Part shown: piece by piece, positions 1 through 5,845 of the stretch | How positions within the stretch are numbered: the first letter of the stretch is position 1 | Layout: every line of letters starts with the position of its first letter | NCBI GenBank assembly: GCA_964396535.1 | Contig: CAYNFT010000088.1 | Span: 1-8,079, forward strand | Direction: 5' to 3' | Source: CAYNFT01 sp964396535 | Lineage (GTDB): Bacteria > Chloroflexota > Dehalococcoidia > Dehalococcoidales > UBA2162 | Length of the DNA stretch: 8,079 nucleotides | The notes under the pieces: generated by a model | The model's database searches: none | What the model was told of the DNA's origin: nothing | What the model saw: the letters and a program-made list of their open reading frames with translations, nothing else | Position numbers and translations under genes: made by a program

Positions 1-699
1 TGTACTGAGTACAGCCGCCTTTGACTTGAAAATCATGAATTCACCGGTCCTGTCGTTTACTCCGGTAGCTCCAACTATTCTAGCCCCTTGAATGCCTCCA
101 TCATTCAACAGGCTCGTAACAGTGACTCTATCGTATATTTTTACCCCTAAACGCTCACATTCCTTTTTCAGTGCAGGCTTGAAGGTAGTCCCCCAGACAC
201 GGATAACAACATTCGTATCGTGAAAAGGGTTGGATCTGGGAGAAATCATAAATTTTGTTTCATCATCCCTGCCTTCAGCGCCCTTGAATTCATCTTTCAC
301 GTCTCTAATCTTACCACCCATCTGCTCCATTTCCAGAAGGGTATCATAGTTTTCCCTGCACTGTATCTGACGACCAATACCACAGCTGTATCTGCCACTA
401 GCATTAGCCAGTCGTTGAGCCCAATCATTCGGGTCAACTTTGGACAATGGATTAGCCGGAGCATCACACCAGTGATCAACTCCGGGGCCTCCAGCACCGC
501 TTCTAATCGTGTTTGCTTTTTCAACCAGAGCGACTCGTACGCCTCTTCTTGCAGCGCTTATAGCTGCCCAGCATCCAGCAATACCACCGCCGATAACAAG
601 GACATCAGTCTCAATTTCTTGCTCCTGCTCATATTGTATCGGGTATGGCCACTTTGGTATATTACCTTGCTGCTCTATGAATTCATGCCATGTGGACAT
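1..699 (-). CDS. AprA/fumarate-reductase-like FAD flavoprotein, third paralog (3' end beyond window)
   Basis: This is the first 233 codons of a flavoprotein; the frame is open to the window edge, so the C-terminal part is missing. Start ATG at 699-697 follows a GGGAGG ribosome site (710-705) with 5-nt spacing. Residues 37-42 (GGGIAG) form the Rossmann FAD-binding loop after strand DVLVI, and E60 ends the second strand as the expected ribose-binding acid. SGAGGPGVDHW (67-77) matches the two complete paralogs in this window, as do KIRDxxDEFKGA and GARIVGATGV. There is no histidine at the covalent-FAD position of fumarate reductases, so FAD is probably non-covalent, as in AprA. No signal peptide is seen, so a cytoplasmic location is expected. 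It is clearly more divergent than the other two copies are from each other, and it sits behind a 223-bp spacer, so it may be transcribed separately. Any ferredoxin partner would lie outside the window. The substrate is unknown. Confidence 0.88.
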   Translation of the reverse strand, partial: MSTWHEFIEQQGNIPKWPYPIQYEQEQEIETDVLVIGGGIAGCWAAISAARRGVRVALVEKANTIRSGAGGPGVDHWCDAPANPLSKVDPNDWAQRLANASGRYSCGIGRQIQCRENYDTLLEMEQMGGKIRDVKDEFKGAEGRDDETKFMISPRSNPFHDTNVVIRVWGTTFKPALKKECERLGVKIYDRVTVTSLLNDGGIQGARIVGATGVNDRTGEFMIFKSKAAVLST

Positions 700-922
700 T
701 TTTACCTCCCATCTTTCGTATTTATGAAACCCTGTCTAACGTGCCTTTGAGATATAAACCAGTTATTCCCACGTAAATAATTTACATAAAATCCGTAGTC
801 ACGTTGATATATGATAGCGCATTATCTATTTGTATATACTCCGACAGAGCAAATCGTACTGTACCTGCGTAGTCTTTACAGCATAATCGGCGAACAATCT
901 ATTAAGTACCTACGGTTAATAT
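700..922. other. Intergenic spacer upstream of third flavoprotein
   Basis: This is a 223-bp AT-rich gap between the stop of the second ferredoxin and the start of the third flavoprotein. I see no convincing ORF and no strong hairpin, unlike the gaps at 3352-3391 and 5802-5841. It contains an AT-rich palindrome (773-785) and the ribosome site of the downstream gene (705-710). Several TATAAT-like stretches occur on the minus strand around 795-835, but none has a convincing -35 box at proper spacing, so no promoter is called. Confidence 0.6.
773..785. promoter_or_regulatory. AT-rich palindrome, possible operator
   Basis: GTAAAT-A-ATTTAC has perfect 6-bp arms around a single central base, about 75 bp upstream of the third flavoprotein start. 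Its size and place suit a dimeric regulator site, but AT-rich palindromes of this length arise by chance, and no second copy was noticed in the window. Confidence 0.2.
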
Positions 923-1291
923 CTACGATTGTGCCTTCCATCCACTAACCGGCGGTCTAGTATTAGGCTCTGGTGGATTAGGCATTCCTAAGCGGAAGTG
1001 CTCACCAGTCTCTTTTCTCTTCCAGCGCACACGCTGATTTATCGGGTGGTTGAATGTGATTGCTCCCTTTTCTGCCAACGGGCATTCTTTTACACAGCCA
1101 CCGCCATACCAGCATTCATCCGGATACAGGATAATCGGGGGTTTGCCTTTCTCAGGATTTGGCATTAGTATGTCCATGGGACATATCTCGACACAGTTAT
1201 TACAGCCGTTACAGACTTCCTCGTTAAATATGACCGGGTTATTCGGTGTTACTATATTGGGGTACATCCGTACGTCTTCTTGCTCCATCAT
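923..1291 (-). CDS. AprB-like ferredoxin subunit, copy 2
   Basis: This is a 122-residue soluble iron-sulfur protein, probably the electron-transfer partner of the flavoprotein encoded just upstream (26-bp gap). The first cluster motif is complete, C27-x2-C30-x2-C33-x3-C37-P. The second, C60-x5-C66-x3-C70-P, has Gly63 where the second cysteine should be, so one cluster has only three cysteine ligands ([3Fe-4S], or a non-cysteine ligand). The C-terminal half (RWKRKETGEHFRLG, then a proline-rich tail) resembles the tail that AprB uses to wrap around AprA; this comparison is by memory of the family. The gene has two consecutive ATGs. GAGGAG lies 5 nt before the first and 8 nt before the second (1288), and the second matches the start and spacing of copy 1, so translation may begin there. 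It ends four residues later than copy 1. Confidence 0.9.
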   Translation of the reverse strand: MMEQEDVRMYPNIVTPNNPVIFNEEVCNGCNNCVEICPMDILMPNPEKGKPPIILYPDECWYGGGCVKECPLAEKGAITFNHPINQRVRWKRKETGEHFRLGMPNPPEPNTRPPVSGWKAQS

Positions 1292-1317
1292 GGTAACTCC
1301 TCAATACTATACTTATG

Positions 1318-3276
1318 CTATAATTGACAATTTTCCTGGTAGTTCTTTTCCAAGTCACCGTGGATGTCTAAAGGTAACTCTCCCACCTTGATTGTGCCTT
1401 CGTCCTGCCTGATAGTAACCCATTTTCGCCACTCGGCAGGGTCAATTTCAGGGTAATCTGACCTGATAAAGTCAAGTACCGTGTTACTTGCCTTTCGTGC
1501 CCGGCTGGCTTCCATTATCATTTGACCGTTAGTGATAATGTTAAACACTTCAAGAACCCGGACCAGTTCATGTGGATTTCTGGCAAATGCGGCTGCTGCC
1601 TCTCCTCCTTCAATTTCTTCGAACCACTTCAGTCCAAGATTCAGCGACTCTTCATTCTTGATCTCACCACAGTAGTCCTGCATTACCTTGCAAACACCTG
1701 CATTAAGCTCCTTCCATTCAATTCCATTCTTTCGTTGTACGGGGGCATAGACTCGGGCTTTCTCTGCCTCAACCTGCTTATGGTCTATTACCGGATCACT
1801 TGCTCCCATCGAGTACCTGCCAGCGTTTCTGCCGGCGTATCTTCCTGTAGCAGCAGCATAGGCATGGTCTCCATTAAAAAATATTTGTCCACCGGCTGCA
1901 AATAGTCCCTCCAGACTGGTCATAAGGTTCCAGTCGACAACTGGACCGCCGCCCGAAACTATTCCTCCGCCTGACGTTTGCCGCCACTTGGGATAACCAA
2001 CGGCAGTGTAGCCCTGGAGCAGGTCTTTTTCAGGGTCGAATCCGGCCTGAGTATACGTATGATATATCGGGATTAAGGTTTTACCTTCCTGAGCTACCAT
2101 AAGACCAAATATCACCCTTCGTTCATGCTCAGGCATCGATGGTAAATCGGCATAGAGAGGTAGTTCAGCATCGATGGCATTGGTTAGCTCGTGGGCTCCC
2201 ATTTGCCGAAAACCTTTAACCGGCAACATATGTGGTCCTTGATATCGATAGTCTCTGGCCATGCCGCCGCCGGAAAGAAAGAATTTCTGTCCTGGAGCCG
2301 GGTAATAACGTTCAGAGACAGTCTTCAAAATATTGCCATCGCGGTCTACCCATGGTATTTCTTTCCCATTCGCATCAACCATAGTACACGCATACCAAGT
2401 GTTGGCAGCGTTACCATAACCGTACTGGGGATAACCATATGGACCTGCGCCAAGTTGACTGGATGACTCGGCTCCCGCCATCACTGCGCCGGCTCTCCAC
2501 GTCATTGCGTGACCGTCACCGGTAAGATTTGGAGGGCGGTGGCTGTAAGTCAGTCCTCTTATTTCAGTAGAAAATATCCATTGGCGTTGCGGCATGTACA
2601 TACAAATTACCGATGCCTTACCTTTAAATATATAAAATTCTCCTCTACGTGCGTGTACTCCGGTAGCTCCGACAACTCGTGCGCCTTGCTTGCCTCCTTC
2701 TGTCAACAGGCTTGAGACGAATATACGATCATAAATATCTACGCCTAATCGTTTGCATTCATCGTATACGGTCTGTTTAACGTAGCTTCCCCATACCCGG
2801 GCACAGTATTTGGCCGAATAATCATAAGCAAATAGCAGTTTAGTAGCTTCATCGCGGAATTCGGCGCCTTTAAACTCATCATCCGAGTCTCTTATTTTCA
2901 TGCCCATCTTCTCTATTTCGAGAAGGCAGTCATAGCTCTCACGGCATGTAATATATGCGGAAATTCCATTGCGCCATCCCAGGTGATTATCCAGCATTGC
3001 CTGCGTGAACTCTTCAGGGGAAATTTTTGAGGCAGGGTTTGTAACGACACAATGCCAGTGGTCAACGCCTGCTCCTCCGGCACCACTCGATGCTACTGTT
3101 CCCTTCTCTACCAGGATAACCTTTGCCCCTTTTCTGGCAGCAGCTATCGCTGCCCAGCAGCCTGCTATCCCACCGCCGAGGATTAAAACATCGCATGCCG
3201 CTTCATTTTCTTTGCCATAGCTGACCGGATACGGCCAATGGGGAGCATAGTCTTTAATCAATTCTTCAAAATTCAT
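1318..3276 (-). CDS. AprA/fumarate-reductase-like FAD flavoprotein, copy 2
   Basis: This is a 652-residue cytoplasmic FAD oxidoreductase, close to the usual length of AprA (about 650-670). The chosen start is ATG 3276-3274, because MNFEEL aligns with the start of copy 1 and AGGACGGGG lies just upstream; an in-frame TTG at 3297 would add seven residues. Domains: FAD-binding GGGIAG (34-39) with E57; GAGGAGVDHW (65-74), lacking the covalent-FAD histidine; TGDGHAM near 253-259; a second FAD segment, GLFAAG then GDHAYAAATGRYAGRN; and a C-terminal helical domain with HELVRVLEVFN and RSDYPEIDPAEW, as in the AprA/SDH family. Departures from the family: the strand after KAS reads VICMYMPQ instead of ILATGG, and AAGG replaces AAGE/AxGD. 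It is roughly 70% identical to copy 1 by eye. The reaction is unknown; reduction or oxidation of an imported organic compound is an inference. The second ferredoxin gene follows after 26 bp. Confidence 0.93.
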   Translation of the reverse strand: MNFEELIKDYAPHWPYPVSYGKENEAACDVLILGGGIAGCWAAIAAARKGAKVILVEKGTVASSGAGGAGVDHWHCVVTNPASKISPEEFTQAMLDNHLGWRNGISAYITCRESYDCLLEIEKMGMKIRDSDDEFKGAEFRDEATKLLFAYDYSAKYCARVWGSYVKQTVYDECKRLGVDIYDRIFVSSLLTEGGKQGARVVGATGVHARRGEFYIFKGKASVICMYMPQRQWIFSTEIRGLTYSHRPPNLTGDGHAMTWRAGAVMAGAESSSQLGAGPYGYPQYGYGNAANTWYACTMVDANGKEIPWVDRDGNILKTVSERYYPAPGQKFFLSGGGMARDYRYQGPHMLPVKGFRQMGAHELTNAIDAELPLYADLPSMPEHERRVIFGLMVAQEGKTLIPIYHTYTQAGFDPEKDLLQGYTAVGYPKWRQTSGGGIVSGGGPVVDWNLMTSLEGLFAAGGQIFFNGDHAYAAATGRYAGRNAGRYSMGASDPVIDHKQVEAEKARVYAPVQRKNGIEWKELNAGVCKVMQDYCGEIKNEESLNLGLKWFEEIEGGEAAAAFARNPHELVRVLEVFNIITNGQMIMEASRARKASNTVLDFIRSDYPEIDPAEWRKWVTIRQDEGTIKVGELPLDIHGDLEKNYQENCQL

Positions 3277-3351
3277 TTTCACCCCGTCCTCTATCAATTT
3301 TGCGAAAGCATATAAACTTCATTAATTTTCTGTATAATATTGATAACCAAT

Positions 3352-3391
3352 GAACTGACATGGTGTTGTTCTATCAATACCATGTCAGTTC
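3352..3391 (-). terminator. Strong intercistronic hairpin between the two duplicated units
   Basis: GAACTGACATGGT (3352-3364) is the exact complement of 3379-3391. Four further pairs (one G-U) close on a 6-nt loop, giving about 17 bp in 40 nt. It lies 18 nt past the stop of the first ferredoxin and 75 nt before the next flavoprotein. Neither strand has a U-run right after the stem, so it is not a classic intrinsic terminator. A weak terminator/attenuator or a hairpin that protects the 3' end of the upstream mRNA is more likely. Stem is seen directly; role is inferred. Confidence 0.5.
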
Positions 3392-3409
3392 TCTTACTTA
3401 GAAGCGATA

Positions 3410-3763
3410 CTACCAGCCGCTAACGGGTGGTGTATTATTTGGTGGTGGTGGGTCAGGCATGTGAAGCCGGAAGTGTTCACCAGTTTCTTTTCTTTTCCAT
3501 CGTGGTAACTGATTCAACGGATGATTGAGCCGTATGGCACCTTTTGCCCATAGTGGACAACTTAACACACAGCCACCCCCATACCAGCATTCATCAGGAT
3601 ATAATACGATCGGGGGTTTCCCTTCTTCCGGATTTGGCACAATTACCTGCATGCTGCAATGCTCAACGCAGTTATTACAGCCATTACATACCTTCTCGTC
3701 AAATATGACCGGATTATTAGGTGTTATTATGTTAGTATACATTCGTACGTCTTTTTGCTCCAT
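3410..3763 (-). CDS. AprB-like ferredoxin subunit, copy 1
   Basis: This is a 117-residue soluble Fe-S protein starting at ATG 3763-3761, with AAGGAG (3777-3772) 8 nt upstream. Cluster motif 1 is C26-x2-C29-x2-C32-x3-C36, followed by Ser rather than the usual Pro. Motif 2 is C59-x5-C65-x3-C69-P with Gly62 in place of the second cysteine. In the standard 2[4Fe-4S] fold, C26/C29/C32/C69 would bind a normal cluster, and C59/C65/C36 would leave the other with three cysteines. The region after residue 70 (GAIRLNHPLNQLPRWKRKETGEHFRL, shown here only as the family-typical stretch near 75-100) and the proline-rich tail match copy 2. It lies 27 bp behind its flavoprotein and is most likely that enzyme's electron-transfer subunit. 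The predicted cluster type is inference. Confidence 0.9.
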   Translation of the reverse strand: MEQKDVRMYTNIITPNNPVIFDEKVCNGCNNCVEHCSMQVIVPNPEEGKPPIVLYPDECWYGGGCVLSCPLWAKGAIRLNHPLNQLPRWKRKETGEHFRLHMPDPPPPNNTPPVSGW

Positions 3764-3790
3764 CGTTATAACTCCTTAACTGTGCTTAAG

Positions 3791-5764
3791 CTATAGCTGG
3801 CAGTTTTCCTGGTAGTTCTTTTCTAGGTCTCCATGAAAGTCTAAAGGCAATTCTCCAGTCTTGATTGTACCCTGGTCCTGCTTGATGGTAATCCATTTTC
3901 GCCACTCGGGTGGATCAATCTCTGGATAGTCGGACCTCATGAAACCAAGCGAGCTGTTACTTGCTTTGCGTGCACGACTAGCCTCCATTATCATCTGGCC
4001 ATTTGTCAGTATGTTGAAGACTTCGAGCACTCTAACCAGCTCGTGGGGATTTCGTGCAAAGGCTGTTGTTGCCTCTCCCCTCTCTATTTCATCGAGCCAC
4101 TTTAGTCCAAGTTTCAGTAACTCTTCATTCTTTACCTCACCACAGTAGTCCTGCATTACCTTGCATATACCCATATTGAGTTCTTTCCATTCCATTCCAC
4201 CCTCTCGCTGCACAGGCGCATAAGCCCGGGTTTTTTCAGCGTCTACCTGCCTGCGGTCTATTTCCGGCTCCCCTGCACCGGAAGCATACGCCGCAGCATT
4301 TCTACCCGCATAACTGCCCGTAGATGCAGCATACGCATGGTCTCCGGGAGCAAATAGCTGCACTCCAGCAGCATAAAGACCGTCAAGGCTGGTCTTCAGA
4401 TTCCAATCGATAACAAGGCCACCTCCTGTAGCTGTACGCCACTTAGGATGCGCAACTCCTCCCCAACCACCATCGTAACTCTGGAGCATGTCCTTCGCAG
4501 GATCAAATCCAGCCTGCGTGTAATTATAGTAAATAGGTATTCTGGTTCTTCCTTCCTGCGCCATCATAAGGCCGAACATGACTCTTCTCTCTTCTTCTGG
4601 CATAGATGTCATATCTGCATAAAGCGGTGATTCAACTTCTATTTCCTCTCCTTCCGTTCCAATGCCTTCCATACGTCGTCCACCGAATGCTGAATAGCCT
4701 TTTACGGGTAACATCCGGGGACCCCGGTAACGGTAGTCTCTTGACGCTCCCCCACCCCCGATGAAGAATTTTTGTCCGGGGGCTGGTTTGTAGCGGTCGT
4801 AATAGTCAGTAAGGATTCTGCCATCGCGGTCTACCCAGGGTATTTCTTTACCGTTAGCATCAACTATCGTACAGGCGTACCAAGTGTTGGCGGCGTTACC
4901 AACGCCATACTGTATGTAACCCATAGGACCACCACTGCTCATACCTGATTGCTCTGCAGCCGTGATTTCAGCGCCAGCTTTCCATGTCATGGCATGTCCA
5001 TCACCGGTCATATTCGGCGGGCGGTGCGTTGTATGACTGAGGCTTCTCATTTCTGTTGATAGTAGATGCTGTCTCTGGCACTGGAACATGCAGAGTATAG
5101 AAGCTTTACCTTTAAAGATGTAGAATTCTCCGGTACGGGCATTAACTCCTGTAGCACCAACGACCTTGGCTCCCTGCTTTCCTCCTTCAGTTAGTAGACT
5201 GGTAACAAAAACATAGTTATATATGTCAATGCCTAGGCGTTCGCATTCTTTAGCTATGGTTGGTTTTACATTGTGCCCCCAGACCCGGGCGCAGTATTTA
5301 TTTGTATAGTCATAGGCAAATAATAGCTTGGTAGCTTCATCTCTGAATTGAGCCCCTTTAAACTCATCATCCGTATCTCTAATCTTCATGCCCATTTTCT
5401 CAATTTCTAAAAGGCAATCATAACTTTCACGGGATGTGATATACTGCATTATTGCATTTCGCCAGCCACCAAAATGGTCCATATTTGCTAGTGTAAATTC
5501 TTCTGGAGATATCGGGCAAGCCGGGTTCGTAACAACGGCATGCCAGTGGTCAACACCGGCACCCCCACTCCCGCTTTCGGAAAGCGCTCCTTTATCAACC
5601 AAGGCTACTTTTACGCCTTTCTTTGCGGCTGCTATTGCTGCCCAGCATCCAGCTATACCGCCGCCGAGAACAAGGACATCGCAGCTTACTTCATTTTCTT
5701 TTCCATAGCTTACTGGCCACGGCCACTTTGGAGCATATTCTCTTGTCAATTCTTCGTAGTGCAT
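3791..5764 (-). CDS. AprA/fumarate-reductase-like FAD flavoprotein, copy 1
   Basis: This is a 657-residue cytoplasmic flavoprotein, the first redox gene after the solute-binding lipoprotein. Seen in order: GGGIAG (34-39) with D57 at the ribose position; SGGAGVDHWH (66-75); TGDGHAM (253-259); a mid-region GYIQYGVGNAANTWYA (282-297) that lines up with the AprA stretch around GYGPVGAWF; GLYAAG (462-467) and GDHAYAASTGSYAGRN (474-489); then a helical C-terminus with HELVRVLEVFN and RSDYPEID. No histidine occurs at the covalent-FAD site, and the SDH/FRD HPT motif is absent. The ATGG loop is replaced by CMFQCQRQ (225-232), and V468 replaces the acidic residue of the AGE/D motif. Thus fold and FAD binding are well supported, but APS reductase or fumarate reductase activity is not. 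Start ATG is preceded by AAGGAG at an unusually long 13-nt spacing, and no other nearby start fits. A hairpin precedes it. Confidence 0.93.
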   Translation of the reverse strand: MHYEELTREYAPKWPWPVSYGKENEVSCDVLVLGGGIAGCWAAIAAAKKGVKVALVDKGALSESGSGGAGVDHWHAVVTNPACPISPEEFTLANMDHFGGWRNAIMQYITSRESYDCLLEIEKMGMKIRDTDDEFKGAQFRDEATKLLFAYDYTNKYCARVWGHNVKPTIAKECERLGIDIYNYVFVTSLLTEGGKQGAKVVGATGVNARTGEFYIFKGKASILCMFQCQRQHLLSTEMRSLSHTTHRPPNMTGDGHAMTWKAGAEITAAEQSGMSSGGPMGYIQYGVGNAANTWYACTIVDANGKEIPWVDRDGRILTDYYDRYKPAPGQKFFIGGGGASRDYRYRGPRMLPVKGYSAFGGRRMEGIGTEGEEIEVESPLYADMTSMPEEERRVMFGLMMAQEGRTRIPIYYNYTQAGFDPAKDMLQSYDGGWGGVAHPKWRTATGGGLVIDWNLKTSLDGLYAAGVQLFAPGDHAYAASTGSYAGRNAAAYASGAGEPEIDRRQVDAEKTRAYAPVQREGGMEWKELNMGICKVMQDYCGEVKNEELLKLGLKWLDEIERGEATTAFARNPHELVRVLEVFNILTNGQMIMEASRARKASNSSLGFMRSDYPEIDPPEWRKWITIKQDQGTIKTGELPLDFHGDLEKNYQENCQL

Positions 5765-5777
5765 CTTAAAAACAGTA

Positions 5778-5783
5778 CTCCTT
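5778..5783 (-). promoter_or_regulatory. Ribosome binding site with long spacing, flavoprotein copy 1
   Basis: AAGGAG lies 13 nt before the ATG at 5764, longer than the usual 5-9 nt. No in-frame ATG, GTG or TTG lies closer to it, and the protein start aligns with copy 2, so the ATG stands. Translation may be less efficient than for the lipoprotein. Confidence 0.5.
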
Positions 5784-5801
5784 ACTTCTTAAATTTGTTT
5801 T

Positions 5802-5841
5802 AATAGGGGGCTTTCCCGATATTACGGGGAAGCCCCCTATT
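5802..5841 (-). terminator. Strong hairpin after the solute-binding protein gene
   Basis: AATAGGGGGCTT (5802-5813) pairs perfectly with 5830-5841. A G-U and four more pairs extend the stem to about 17 bp around the 6-nt loop ATATTA. It begins 4 nt after the lipoprotein stop codon and ends 37 nt before the flavoprotein start. The stem is very stable, but the sequence after it on the minus strand is A-rich (AAAACAAATTT), not a U-run. A partial terminator or an mRNA-protecting hairpin that lets the lipoprotein be made in excess over downstream genes fits best. The role is inferred. Confidence 0.55.
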
Positions 5842-5845
5842 CTGC

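Larger units (their letters stand above)
923..5764 (-). repeat. Tandem duplication of a flavoprotein-ferredoxin gene pair
   Basis: Two units, 5764-3410 and 3276-923, each encode a flavoprotein then a ferredoxin in the same order. The proteins align almost without gaps, and both flavoproteins end in the same residues (GDLEKNYQENCQL). The 26-27 bp spacers are also alike: both begin TAGC, continue with TAAG and AGT, and end with a GGAGTTA ribosome site. All four genes end in TAG. Conservation of the spacer shows that the pair was copied as a unit. Copies have diverged clearly, so the event is not recent. Confidence 0.85.

Noticed and set aside
297..524. 75-codon minus-strand open frame
   Set aside because: It is a different frame inside the third flavoprotein gene, with no family match and no ribosome site. 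The frame encoding GGGIAG and GVDHW is the real one.
220..750. 176-codon plus-strand open frame
   Set aside because: It lies opposite the third flavoprotein, whose minus-strand product aligns with its paralogs over 233 residues. The plus-strand product has no recognisable motif, and the frame is a shadow.
3277..3297. Seven-residue N-terminal extension of flavoprotein copy 2 from a TTG
   Set aside because: The ATG at 3276 aligns with the start of copy 1 and has its own ribosome site. The TTG is a weaker codon and its extension is not shared.
1318..3793. All four complete redox genes stop with TAG, raising the idea of TAG recoding (pyrrolysine)
   Set aside because: The two flavoproteins end at the same aligned residue and the frames diverge and stop soon after, while ribosome sites for the next genes follow at once. 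Ordinary stops inherited through duplication explain it.
1318..5764. Assignment of the pairs as adenylylsulfate reductase (aprAB)
   Set aside because: Fold, length and C-terminal RxDYPEID segment fit, but the ATGG loop, the acidic FAD residue, the AprA active-site arginine region and one AprB cysteine are not kept, and no sat, dsr or qmo gene is in view.
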